From positions 1 to 39,997 of IMG/VR virus record IMGVR_UViG_3300042691_016874: a stretch of DNA of 39,997 nt; one strand, 5' to 3'. Under the pieces are notes generated by a model. The model had not been told where the DNA came from. It saw only the letters and a program-made list of their open reading frames with translations, and did not search any database. The first letter of the stretch is position 1; every line of letters begins with the position of its first letter. The position numbers and the translations under genes are program-made. Shown piece after piece: positions 1-7,702 of this stretch. This DNA is from a virus.

Positions 1-304
1 CATGTCCGTCCATCCACATGCCTTCAACTGTGTGACACACACGATCTAAATTGATTTTTAAATCATCTGGATGGTCCACTTCACCTAAAACGGAGTTACC
101 GTCACGGATCTGCTCGTTGATAGTTTCTACTGCTTTGATAATTTCGTGTCGGGGGTAGATACGCTCATTTGCATTGCGCTTGTCGCCTTCAATGCAGATG
201 CCTTTGAGATAGAGATGCTTTTTGCCGCCAACATCAGCTTCTTCCAAAACTTGGATGTTGGCCTGGCTAAAAGTAAGATCTTCTCTTAGGTACTTAGATG
301 ACAT
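1..304 (-). CDS. 21: Prohead core serine protease gp21, N-terminal part
   Basis: The first 101 residues of a T4 gp21-type head maturation protease are visible; the rest lies outside the window. Early residues contain NANERIYPR (about 44-52) followed by GEVDHP (74-79), the block around the catalytic histidine (His78 here) in this family. In T4 this protease cleaves scaffold and capsid proteins inside the prohead before DNA packaging. The start is the ATG at 302-304; an AAGGG sequence overlapping the stop of the preceding gene gives a reasonable ribosome binding site. It is the last gene seen in the order portal, small protein, core protein, protease, matching T4 20-67-68-21. The catalytic serine lies beyond the window, so activity cannot be judged. 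Confidence 0.88.
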   Translation of the reverse strand, partial: MSSKYLREDLTFSQANIQVLEEADVGGKKHLYLKGICIEGDKRNANERIYPRHEIIKAVETINEQIRDGNSVLGEVDHPDDLKINLDRVCHTVEGMWMDGH

Positions 305-308
305 CTAA

Positions 309-1190
309 TTAACCCTTACGACCGCTTGGTAGTGGGCTTTTGGTGTTTACACCACTGGCTTGACTCTTTACAGGCGCAGGAGCAGCAGATTTAAATGCTT
401 TCTTTCCAGCGTCTTGAGTGGGAGTTACGCCAAGTTCTTTTACTGTATTACGATATGCGGCACTGTCATGCACGCCGCCCATGCTGGTGCCAGTGTGTAC
501 TGGCTTGCTGGCCATACCAGCTGCACCTGAGTTAAATGCTACAGGACCTGCTTTGCCGTTGCCTTGTTCAGCGGTAACTGGCTTTGGGGCTGCTTTCATG
601 CTGATGGCTTCCATCATGCCTGGTTCCATTTCGCCTGTGTCGTCCATTTCAATGGCATCGCCACCTTCTTCGGGACCAAACCCGTCGCCGTCGCCCATGT
701 CACCCATGTCGTCGCCGCCCATCAAGCCTTCAAACTCGGCCATCAACTCATCTAGTTTGTCTTCTAGATTCATAACGTCATCTTTGGTTGCTGGCTCATC
801 GCTGCCGCCCATGTCGTCACCGCCCATGTCGTCACCGCCCATGTCGTCGCCGCCAAAATCTCCGCCTTCGTCATCATCGCCCATGTCATCATCGCCTTCG
901 GCTTCCATGCTCATGTCTTGTTCTTCGTCAGCTTCAATTTCGTCAATTAAATCATCGCTAGCATCGCCGCCCATTGCACCTTCGTCGAGTTCTTCGTCGT
1001 CAGTTTCTTCGTCGTCGGAATCGTCAGCTTCGTTTACTTCTGCTTCGTCAAGGTCTTCATCAGCCTCTTCTTGCATTAGATTTTCGTAGATTTCACGGCT
1101 TTTGGCCACCACGATGTCATGGAAAAGCTCGCGAGCTTTTTGGTCTTCGTCGTTGATCACGTATTCAATCAACTGTTCAAATTTGTTCAT
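309..1190 (-). CDS. Acidic prohead core (scaffold) protein, gp68-like position
   Basis: A 293-aa, very acidic protein. Residues 1-40 form a likely helical domain (MNKFEQLIEYVINDEDQKAR at the start) that resembles the N-terminus of prohead core proteins in T4-like cyanophages. Residues about 41-135 are nearly all D, E, G and M, with a GGDDM pentapeptide repeated in tandem; a short predicted helix (about 136-157) follows, and the C-terminus is Ala/Pro/Gly/Lys-rich and ends in a basic GRKG. It lies between portal and gp21, where T4 has its core genes 67 and 68, so it probably fills the prohead and is degraded by gp21. The ATG at 1190 has a good AGGAG 9 nt upstream (1200-1204). Family assignment rests on position and composition more than on motifs. 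Confidence 0.65.
   Translation of the reverse strand: MNKFEQLIEYVINDEDQKARELFHDIVVAKSREIYENLMQEEADEDLDEAEVNEADDSDDEETDDEELDEGAMGGDASDDLIDEIEADEEQDMSMEAEGDDDMGDDDEGGDFGGDDMGGDDMGGDDMGGSDEPATKDDVMNLEDKLDELMAEFEGLMGGDDMGDMGDGDGFGPEEGGDAIEMDDTGEMEPGMMEAISMKAAPKPVTAEQGNGKAGPVAFNSGAAGMASKPVHTGTSMGGVHDSAAYRNTVKELGVTPTQDAGKKAFKSAAPAPVKSQASGVNTKSPLPSGRKG
805..849. repeat. Three tandem 15-nt units encoding GGDDM
   Basis: Three near-perfect 15-nt units (805-819, 820-834, 835-849) lie in the acidic middle of the prohead core gene and encode GGDDM repeats on the minus strand. The last unit differs at its final base. Such short in-frame repeats can expand or contract by slippage without breaking the frame. 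Confidence 0.85.
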
Positions 1191-1222
1191 AAGGGAAAAC
1201 TCCTATAGGTAAAGTGTGCTGT

Positions 1223-1230
1223 TATTTACA
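1223..1230 (-). promoter_or_regulatory. Candidate T4-type late promoter (TGTAAATA)
   Basis: On the minus strand the octamer reads TGTAAATA, one of several NNTAAATA motifs before structural genes here; the T4 late consensus is TATAAATA. It lies 32 nt before the core protein ATG, leaving room for a leader with the AGGAG site. It has one mismatch to the consensus and is unproven. Confidence 0.4.
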
Positions 1231-1282
1231 TAACAACCAAAAACTCTGCTGTTTAAGGAGTCAAAATGGCGATAAATGCCAA

Positions 1283-1501
1283 TTAAGCCATTGGGGCTGG
1301 GGGAGGTGAGTATTGTTGGCGCACTAGTTTGAGTTTTTCTTTGTACTCAAATGCACGGACGTCATTCATTTTTCTCAACTTGTTTAGTTGTCTCAAAGTC
1401 AAACGAGTTTTGCGCAGATCACCCAGTTGCGGTTGACTGTTGTCTTGCGATAGATCTTGATAGGCCTCAGGATCTTTTTTGAAAAATTCTTGTAGCAGCA
1501 T
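1283..1501 (-). CDS. Small basic protein between portal and core protein (gp67-like position)
   Basis: A 72-aa protein with a strongly basic centre (RKTRLTLRQLNKLRKMNDVR, about residues 30-49), a helical segment after it and a Pro-rich end (SPPPAPMA). I do not recognise a named family. It occupies the slot of T4 gene 67 between portal and the other core protein, so a role in head core assembly is a positional inference. The ATG at 1499-1501 begins only 8 nt after the portal stop codon, and the portal stop lies inside a perfect TATAAATA motif. There is no well-spaced Shine-Dalgarno site: a GGAG is present but 13 nt away. Confidence 0.6.
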   Translation of the reverse strand: MLLQEFFKKDPEAYQDLSQDNSQPQLGDLRKTRLTLRQLNKLRKMNDVRAFEYKEKLKLVRQQYSPPPAPMA

Positions 1502-1506
1502 GATTA

Positions 1507-1514
1507 TATTTATA
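1507..1514 (-). promoter_or_regulatory. Perfect T4 late-promoter octamer TATAAATA
   Basis: Reads TATAAATA on the minus strand, identical to the T4 late promoter consensus recognised by gp55-programmed RNA polymerase. It overlaps the portal stop codon (TAA at 1510-1512) and sits only 5 nt before the ATG of the 72-aa gene, so a transcript from it would be leaderless or nearly so. Confidence 0.5.
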
Positions 1515-3270
1515 CTCCGCCAGGTGCAGCCCCAGGTGCAGCCGCGCCAGGGCCAACCATTTCGCCTGCGCCAGGCTGTTGCATTTGCCCAATTTCTTCG
1601 CCAGTGGTAATATCAGTTTCCATGCCGCCAGGCGTGATACCCACAGAACGTAAGTCAGCACCGCCTGAATTTTGCATTTCAGGGCTATCACGTTCTTCTC
1701 GCCAGAGTTCTTCGTTTTCTTTGATTTCGTCTTCACTCAATCCCAAGAAACGCTGTAGCATAAAACGTTTTGACATGTAAGGCAGTTGCTCCATGGCTGT
1801 GAATGCTTGAATTCTTGTGTTGTCTAGTTCGCTTTGACGATAACTTGCAAAGTTTTGAGGCGGTGAAAACTTCAAATTAAACAGGCTAGAGTCTATGTTA
1901 AACCCACGCCATTTCAAAAACATCTTGAATTCGTCGTCTAATTTTTGTGAAATATGCCCTTGCAAACGCTCACAATACTGGTTGAATCTGTACTCTTGTA
2001 TAAGAGCTGTGCCTACTTTTCCGTCTGAAAAAGCACGGTCTGAATCGTCAGGACCAGTGGGCAAATAGCTCGATGGCACACGCAGACCACGGGCCATTTT
2101 GTTGTTAAAGTACTTTAAGTCGTCAATTTCGCCTAGGTTTTGACCGCCTGGCAATGTCTCAACTGAGCTTCCGCGGCCGTCTTGTCCTTGTGGGAAAAAG
2201 TAGTCTTCGTTGATTGACAGTGGATTGTAACTGCTATCCATCATGTTGGCTCCGCCACCTGATACCGTGGGGATTCTACGTTGATGCATTTCGTTTTTAA
2301 CACGTTCCACAAACGCCATGGCCAAGTGTGATGGCATGTTGCCTACGTCAATTTTAAAGATTCGTCGTTCAGGAGCACGGCTCACACGATAAATCAAGAT
2401 TGCATCTTCCAGCAGTTCTTTTTGCTTGAATACTTTGTAAATCTGTTCTAGTACACTGCGTCCAAACGGCCAAAATACGTCTAGGCCTTCGTTCAAGCTC
2501 ATGTGTATCACATGCTTGGCATCTAAACAAGTTTCGTTCATGGCAGTCATAAAGCGACTGTTGCCCACGCCGCCACCTGACCCACCATTGGGCATGGTGT
2601 AGTTGGCAGCGCCAGATACACTGCCTGTCACAGGATTGGTCATGTAGTCTGTGGTGGTCTTTGCTGCCACAGTCATGTTTTGGAAGTTGGGGTTGATGTC
2701 ACGGATCACATATTGTTCAGGACGTTTGCCTTCAGATTCGTTCACAATAACTCTAGCAACTTTGGTCATGTCAACCCAGTACATTTCAAATGTTTCTGGA
2801 TCACGCACAAACACCTGATCACCATACTTGATGGTGTTACGGAACAGTTTAAATATGCGCTGATCTAGTTTGTTCAGCTTGACCCACTGTTGCAGTTGTT
2901 TTTTAATGATGTCAACTTCGTGGTCTGTGGGTGTTTCGTTGTATTGAATGTCAAACGGGGTGGCGTTTGACTCGTTGATCTGTGTGGAAAACTCAGCAAT
3001 AATATCCAAGCAGGCATTGATCTCTGAGTCCATGTCCATGTTCTCATACTGATTGTAACGCTCTACTCTGTTGGGATGGCCTGAATAAACTTCGGGCAAT
3101 CTGCTGGCATAGTTTCGAAAAGTAAAATCATTTATCATCGAATCAGAGCCGTCGTTTTTGCCGTAGTTGGACAATCCAAATTGATTTTGTCCAGAAATTG
3201 GACTCATCACTCCGGATGTGTCTGCAACTTTGAAATATTTGCGCCAGCCTTGTTGTTTGGGTTCTGCCAT
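1510..3270 (-). CDS. 20: Portal vertex protein gp20
   Basis: A 586-aa portal protein of the T4 gp20 family (T4 gp20 is 524 aa). Characteristic stretches include ENMDMDSEINACLDIIAEFS (about 76-95), KYGDQVFVRDP (about 149-159), RVSRAPERRIFKIDVGNMP (about 297-315), and a central region with MARGLRVPSSYLP followed by GTALIQEYRFNQYCERLQ. It would form the dodecameric channel at the unique capsid vertex, initiate prohead assembly and bind terminase and neck. The C-terminal tail is rich in Gly, Ala and Pro. It follows the tape measure gene by 16 nt on the same strand. The ATG at 3270 fits the start of homology, but I see no Shine-Dalgarno sequence, only a GGTAAATA motif 7 nt upstream. Confidence 0.95.
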   Translation of the reverse strand: MAEPKQQGWRKYFKVADTSGVMSPISGQNQFGLSNYGKNDGSDSMINDFTFRNYASRLPEVYSGHPNRVERYNQYENMDMDSEINACLDIIAEFSTQINESNATPFDIQYNETPTDHEVDIIKKQLQQWVKLNKLDQRIFKLFRNTIKYGDQVFVRDPETFEMYWVDMTKVARVIVNESEGKRPEQYVIRDINPNFQNMTVAAKTTTDYMTNPVTGSVSGAANYTMPNGGSGGGVGNSRFMTAMNETCLDAKHVIHMSLNEGLDVFWPFGRSVLEQIYKVFKQKELLEDAILIYRVSRAPERRIFKIDVGNMPSHLAMAFVERVKNEMHQRRIPTVSGGGANMMDSSYNPLSINEDYFFPQGQDGRGSSVETLPGGQNLGEIDDLKYFNNKMARGLRVPSSYLPTGPDDSDRAFSDGKVGTALIQEYRFNQYCERLQGHISQKLDDEFKMFLKWRGFNIDSSLFNLKFSPPQNFASYRQSELDNTRIQAFTAMEQLPYMSKRFMLQRFLGLSEDEIKENEELWREERDSPEMQNSGGADLRSVGITPGGMETDITTGEEIGQMQQPGAGEMVGPGAAAPGAAPGGV

Positions 3271-3277
3271 GGTTGTT

Positions 3278-3285
3278 TATTTACC
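3278..3285 (-). promoter_or_regulatory. Late-promoter-like motif GGTAAATA before portal
   Basis: GGTAAATA on the minus strand, just after the tape measure stop and 7 nt before the portal ATG. It deviates from TATAAATA at the first two bases. Its closeness to the start codon and the absence of a ribosome binding site match the situation at 1507-1514 and 26450-26457. Confidence 0.3.
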
Positions 3286-3286
3286 G

Positions 3287-6200
3287 TTAGTTTGCACTCA
3301 CCTGGAGTATCTTCTTGCTGATGTCGTTGGCTTCACTCTGCTTGGCAATTAGTGCATCAATGCCGGCAATCAGCGCATCTGTTTCTGGGGAAGCGTTTTC
3401 TTTGGCTATTTTATTTGCCATTTCTGTTCCCAATACTGTCATAGCTTCTTTGAACTCTGCAAACATTAAATCAAATGCTTCTTTCTGATTCACACCGTTT
3501 TCGGCCACAATATCATTCAATCGTTGACCTAATAGGGGGCCTGCGCCGTCAAACATTTGAGTGCCTATTTTCATAATATTAGTATCAAAATTTGTTGCAA
3601 TGCCTGAATTTATAATTTCTTTCCAGGTTGCTGGATCAGTGATGGTTTGTGATGCTTTATCAAAAGCCCCCATGGCTGTTGCAATTTCTTTAACTGCGGC
3701 AAGATCAGTACTTACTGCTCCTGTATTGTAACCCGTATATTGATTGTAGCCCATGACTGATGGGCCAATGCCGCCTTCGGCCATTACATCTTTGAAATCC
3801 AGCTTGATCGGAATTGGCTTGGATATATTCAGTGGAATTTCTTTGCCATCCATGGGAATCACAGCTTCTGGACCTTTTTCACCAATCAACGCCAGTGTGG
3901 CTTTGTCCACCATGCCGCCATCACCAAATGCCGGGATCTGTGCATGGAAGTGGCCACCTGTGGCATTTTTAGTGGCGTTGTGGTACTCATCTATAGCAAG
4001 ACTGGCTCCTGACTGTTTGAGCCAACTAACAATGCTTGCACCTTCTTCTCGTGTGGGCTTTTTGTTCAGCACAAAGTCCATGGCCTGGCCTTTGGTATGC
4101 AAGCTATTTGGACTTTTTTCATTGTGGAATTGATCGTTAAATCCTGTAAATGCTGAAAATCCAGGCACTAGACTTTGAACATTTTTAGCCAGCTCAATCA
4201 GCTTAGGGCTGATTGCCGCGCCTTCAGCTTGTACATCACGATTGGGATCAAATTTGAGGCCCATGGACAACAAATTGTTTTCATTGGCAGTTTTCATGCC
4301 TTGGCCGCCACCTGGGCTAACACCGCTACCTCCGCCCATGCCCCCAGCTGGTGGTGCTGCTGGAATTTTTAGGCCAGTGCCTCCACCCATGCCTGGCGCA
4401 CCGCCTGAACCCGCAGAACCACTTTGTTCAGATTGTTCTTGCAGTAGCTCTAAGTTTTCACCCAATATCTGGGTGACACTGTCAAGATATTTTTTGTGAA
4501 AATCCACAAACTCTTTTGTGCGTTTGGTGTCTTGATCAGTGTAACGTTCAATGCGTTGTATGTCTGTCAAAGTATCACGTTGAGCTACAATTACTGATTC
4601 TGTTGTTTTTTTGTTTTTATCGTTTAGCTCGTCAACAGATCTCAGTATTGCTTGATATGTGCTACCAACGTTTTGTGTGGTTCTCAAATTGTTAGTCAGT
4701 TCGTCATTGGTGTTAGTAACCACAGTTACAGAACTGCCCATCACTTGAGATATCATATCAACACTGACTTGTCCTGAAGATACAGAAGAAGCCATTGACT
4801 CAAACATCTTGCTTAGTTTGTCATTGTTTATAATTTTTCCTGATTGCTCAGGCACCATGAGCTCTGGACCACGTTCGCCCACAATGTAGGGATTTCGTCT
4901 GCTGACAGGTCCGCCAGCGGCACGCCCAGGAGGAGTTAATGCGGTACCTAATGCATCAGCGCCCATGCCTAAATATTTGCCAAGAACACTACCAAGGGCA
5001 GTGGCAATATATGGGCCAATCTTTCCACCTATAGCGGCTCCAGCCACAGTGCCCGCAGGTCCAAAAAGAGAGCCAACTATTCCACCTGCATAAGTACCAG
5101 CTATTTTACCACCCGCCGCACCAGCTAATGCACCAACACCAGTTCCAACCATTTCACTGCCGCCAGATCTGTAAAATCCGCCCATGCCGTCTTTTTGTGT
5201 GGCTTCTACCACATCAACAGTTTTACCAACAATGAATCCTAGTTTTTCGGCAATCCAGTCTGTGAGTTTGACCATTTGTTTCATAAACTTGTCCATCACT
5301 GGTTGCAGTTCTTTAAATGCAGTGGCAATAGGTTCAGTAACTCCGACCAAAGATTTGCTCATGGCAATGGCAGTGCTGATTGATTGCGACACTGTGGTCT
5401 CAAATTTTTCATTGGCATTGCGCTGCATTTCACGCAGTTCAGCCATGGCCCGAGTGTTGGCATCACCCAGGCCACTCATCTGTTTGTTTTGTTCAACGAC
5501 AATTTCAGCAGCTATCTTACTGATGTCTTGCTGGGCAAAAATAGCCAGTTTTTGTCCCTGTGCATAATCAATTGCAAAATCATTCAACAGGCCCAGCTGA
5601 GCCGTAAAGTTCAAGTCCTTATTGAATTGGCCAATTGAGGTACCAATTTGTTTGACAGCTTGATTGGCATCAATTTGACCTGACTGCAATGCTTCACTTG
5701 ATTGCATCAACTGACCTTGAGTGCTGATCACGCCCTTGACAGCAGCATCGCTGGTAAGAGCTCCAGATTGAATGTCTCTAAATGCTTGTCCTAACTCTGG
5801 AGCCTGCTTGCTCAACATAAGATTAGCTCTCATCAGTTGATCAGCAGCAGCCATTTGTTGAGGATCCTTGGTCGCTCGCATGGCATCCAGCTTGGCACGG
5901 AATCTCTGTTCGCTGAGAGCAGATTCCATTTGCTTTTCAATTTCTTGACGTTGCATGCCTGTGAGCTTGCTGAGGCCGTCCATTTCAACAAGATATTTTC
6001 TAGCACCAGTAGCCAGTTCTTGGTTGGTTTTGTTTTGACTCTGACCAATCAAAGTTTGCAGTCTCAAATAGCCAGCTGTTCCTTCAATCTGATCTTCCAG
6101 ACTGATACCAGCTGCCTCTAAGCTGACCCGGAAAGGCTTCATGGCCGCACCAATGTTGGCAAATGCCTGACGTCCTTCAAATGCTGTGCCTTTGAACAAG

Positions 6201-6763
6201 GCCAATTCTGCGCTGTTGGCTGCTACTGCATTGGTGTATACACCCAGCTCTTTCATGCTCAAGCCAAGCTTCTTGGCGTCGCGGAAGATGCCCATCATGC
6301 CATCTGAACCAGCCAGGCCAGCTTTGGCCATTTTGGTATTGGCAGCAAACAAGTTGTCGGCCATGTCGTTGGCCGCCTGAGTCATCTTAATACTAGCGCC
6401 AACTGCGGCTGTGCCCAGACCAATTAGAGCTTTGATCAAGAACCCGCCAGGCACCAAGAAAGTCAACGCAGCACCGGCTGCGGTAACTGCTTTGCTCATG
6501 CTGTCAAGTGAACTGTTAAATGCTGCGGCGCCTTTTTGGCCATCGTACATGGCTTTGCCGGCTGCAAGACCTGCACCTGCTAGGTTTCCCAGCGCACCTG
6601 CTGTTAACGCACTGGCCTTGTCAAGTTCTTTTGCTCGACGGAAACTTCCTGCTGCCAGTGCTGCCTGGGTATCTTCAGTAACTCGCCCAAAATTTCTAAG
6701 GTCGTCAGAAACTCGTGCTATGACTTCAGCCATTTCTTGTGATGCTTGATTTACGTCCGCCAT
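3287..6763 (-). CDS. Tail tape measure protein with M15-like peptidase domain
   Basis: A 1158-aa tape measure protein. It has an Ala/Gly-rich N-terminal third with a hydrophobic stretch (about 90-125), long helical segments, two GERGPEL/GEKGPEA motifs followed by (M)VP or IPM that are typical of tape measure C-termini, and a zinc-peptidase-like insert at about residues 850-945. That insert contains H889-T-K-G-Q-A-M-D896 (the HxxGxAxD pattern of M15 peptidases) and HFH (938-940), so it could cleave peptide cross-links in peptidoglycan during DNA entry. In T4 the tape measure is gp29; overall similarity to it is not evident. A CATAAATA motif and an AGGTG ribosome site precede the ATG at 6763. 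The gene is divergent from gp26. Confidence 0.85.
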   Translation of the reverse strand: MADVNQASQEMAEVIARVSDDLRNFGRVTEDTQAALAAGSFRRAKELDKASALTAGALGNLAGAGLAAGKAMYDGQKGAAAFNSSLDSMSKAVTAAGAALTFLVPGGFLIKALIGLGTAAVGASIKMTQAANDMADNLFAANTKMAKAGLAGSDGMMGIFRDAKKLGLSMKELGVYTNAVAANSAELALFKGTAFEGRQAFANIGAAMKPFRVSLEAAGISLEDQIEGTAGYLRLQTLIGQSQNKTNQELATGARKYLVEMDGLSKLTGMQRQEIEKQMESALSEQRFRAKLDAMRATKDPQQMAAADQLMRANLMLSKQAPELGQAFRDIQSGALTSDAAVKGVISTQGQLMQSSEALQSGQIDANQAVKQIGTSIGQFNKDLNFTAQLGLLNDFAIDYAQGQKLAIFAQQDISKIAAEIVVEQNKQMSGLGDANTRAMAELREMQRNANEKFETTVSQSISTAIAMSKSLVGVTEPIATAFKELQPVMDKFMKQMVKLTDWIAEKLGFIVGKTVDVVEATQKDGMGGFYRSGGSEMVGTGVGALAGAAGGKIAGTYAGGIVGSLFGPAGTVAGAAIGGKIGPYIATALGSVLGKYLGMGADALGTALTPPGRAAGGPVSRRNPYIVGERGPELMVPEQSGKIINNDKLSKMFESMASSVSSGQVSVDMISQVMGSSVTVVTNTNDELTNNLRTTQNVGSTYQAILRSVDELNDKNKKTTESVIVAQRDTLTDIQRIERYTDQDTKRTKEFVDFHKKYLDSVTQILGENLELLQEQSEQSGSAGSGGAPGMGGGTGLKIPAAPPAGGMGGGSGVSPGGGQGMKTANENNLLSMGLKFDPNRDVQAEGAAISPKLIELAKNVQSLVPGFSAFTGFNDQFHNEKSPNSLHTKGQAMDFVLNKKPTREEGASIVSWLKQSGASLAIDEYHNATKNATGGHFHAQIPAFGDGGMVDKATLALIGEKGPEAVIPMDGKEIPLNISKPIPIKLDFKDVMAEGGIGPSVMGYNQYTGYNTGAVSTDLAAVKEIATAMGAFDKASQTITDPATWKEIINSGIATNFDTNIMKIGTQMFDGAGPLLGQRLNDIVAENGVNQKEAFDLMFAEFKEAMTVLGTEMANKIAKENASPETDALIAGIDALIAKQSEANDISKKILQVSAN

Positions 6764-6774
6764 TGAAAAACACC

Positions 6775-6782
6775 TATAAGTA
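6775..6782 (+). promoter_or_regulatory. Candidate late promoter TATAAGTA for the gp26 operon
   Basis: TATAAGTA on the plus strand, one base off the T4 late consensus, 22 nt before the gp26 ATG. It interleaves with the opposite-facing motif at 6789-6796, so the 41-bp gap between the two genes may hold a divergent late promoter pair. Confidence 0.35.
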
Positions 6783-6788
6783 GAAGTA

Positions 6789-6796
6789 TATTTATG
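6789..6796 (-). promoter_or_regulatory. Candidate T4-type late promoter CATAAATA for the tape measure operon
   Basis: CATAAATA on the minus strand, one mismatch from TATAAATA, 25 nt upstream of the tape measure ATG and followed by a TATAGGTG leader that supplies the ribosome site. It would drive the leftward tape measure, portal, core and protease genes. Confidence 0.45.
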
Positions 6797-6804
6797 GGTA
6801 CACT

Positions 6805-7650
6805 ATGAACCAAAATCACAATCCACTTAGACAATTTTTTAGACAACCAGCAATTTACTTGCGGTTGCCCAGCCAGGGCAAATACTGGCCCGAAGGCAGC
6901 TTAGACGTGCCTCAAAACGGTGAGCTGCCTGTTTATCCCATGACAGCCATTGACGAAATCACCTATCGCACGCCAGATGCGCTGTTTAGCGGGCAAGCTG
7001 TGGTCAATGTAATACACAGTTGTGTGCCGTCAATTAAGAATGCCTGGCATGCTCCTGTGGCAGATTTGAATTCTATCCTAGTTGCTATTCGTATTGCCAG
7101 CTACGGGCATGAGCTTGAAATTGAAACTACATGTCCTGCTTGCAAACACATTGAGAGTTTTGCGTTAGACTTGCGCAATGCACTGGATCAGTTGACCATG
7201 CCGGACTTTTCTGCCACAGTAACTTATGGTGATTTGGAAATTTATTTTCATCCCATGAGTTACGAAAAGCAAAATGAAATCAATCTTGAGCAGTTTGAAA
7301 ATCAACGCATGATGCGCAACATCAGCATGGATACTGAGCTCACCGAAGACGAAAAGTTACAAAAACTAGCAGAAGTGATGAAAATACTAACTCAGCTGAC
7401 CATGCGAGCTCTCAAGTACTCAATTTCAGCAATTCGTACACCAAATGCTGTTGTGTCAGAGACTGAGCACATTGATGAATTTTTGCAAAACTGCGATCGT
7501 CAAATTTTTGTTGCTGTTAGAGATCACGCAGTTGACTTGCGCAATCGTACAGAACTGAAACCTGTGCATCTCACTTGCAGTGAATGCAATCACGAACATG
7601 ATCAAGCACTAAATCTGGATCTTACAAATTTTTTCGAAGCCGCCTCCTGA
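6805..7650 (+). CDS. 26: Baseplate hub/assembly protein gp26-like (zero-frame product)
   Basis: A 281-aa protein of the T4 gp26 family. It has an N-terminal segment with YLRLPSQGKYWPEG (about 18-31), typical of the family, and two CxxC pairs (C110/C113 and C258/C261) that look like a zinc ribbon, the second followed by LNLDLTNFF. In T4 gp26 is needed for hub assembly. The gene sits next to the tape measure gene on the opposite strand. At Asn275-Phe276-Phe277 the mRNA has a TTTTTTC slippery heptamer, and the zero-frame stop TGA (7648-7650) lies inside an 11-bp stem, so a fraction of ribosomes is predicted to shift -1 and make a 353-aa gp26-gp51 fusion. This is the first gene of an overlapping operon that reaches 10184. 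Confidence 0.85.
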   Translation: MNQNHNPLRQFFRQPAIYLRLPSQGKYWPEGSLDVPQNGELPVYPMTAIDEITYRTPDALFSGQAVVNVIHSCVPSIKNAWHAPVADLNSILVAIRIASYGHELEIETTCPACKHIESFALDLRNALDQLTMPDFSATVTYGDLEIYFHPMSYEKQNEINLEQFENQRMMRNISMDTELTEDEKLQKLAEVMKILTQLTMRALKYSISAIRTPNAVVSETEHIDEFLQNCDRQIFVAVRDHAVDLRNRTELKPVHLTCSECNHEHDQALNLDLTNFFEAAS

Positions 7651-7702
7651 TCCTCCCAGTAGAGGAAATTGGCGAGTACATTGACAGCCTTGATCAGGAG
7701 GC
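7629..7702 (+). promoter_or_regulatory. Predicted -1 programmed ribosomal frameshift signal
   Basis: The slippery heptamer TTTTTTC (7629-7635) is in the correct phase for gp26 (T TTT TTC). After a 6-nt spacer comes GCCTCCTGATC (7642-7652), whose exact reverse complement GATCAGGAGGC lies at 7692-7702: an 11-bp perfect stem with a 39-nt loop that can itself fold (3 bp, 7653-7655 with 7662-7664). The gp26 stop codon is inside the stem. Spacer length, heptamer and stem are those of classical -1 frameshift sites. The gp51 frame has no ATG, GTG or TTG before its conserved region. Confidence 0.75.

Noticed and set aside
418-1089. Long plus-strand open frame (223 codons) rich in Ser and Pro opposite the prohead core gene
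   Set aside because: It is the antisense of GAC/GAA/GGC-rich acidic codons, which lack stops on the other strand; it has no ribosome site and no recognisable protein, while the minus-strand gene has position, composition and a good AGGAG.
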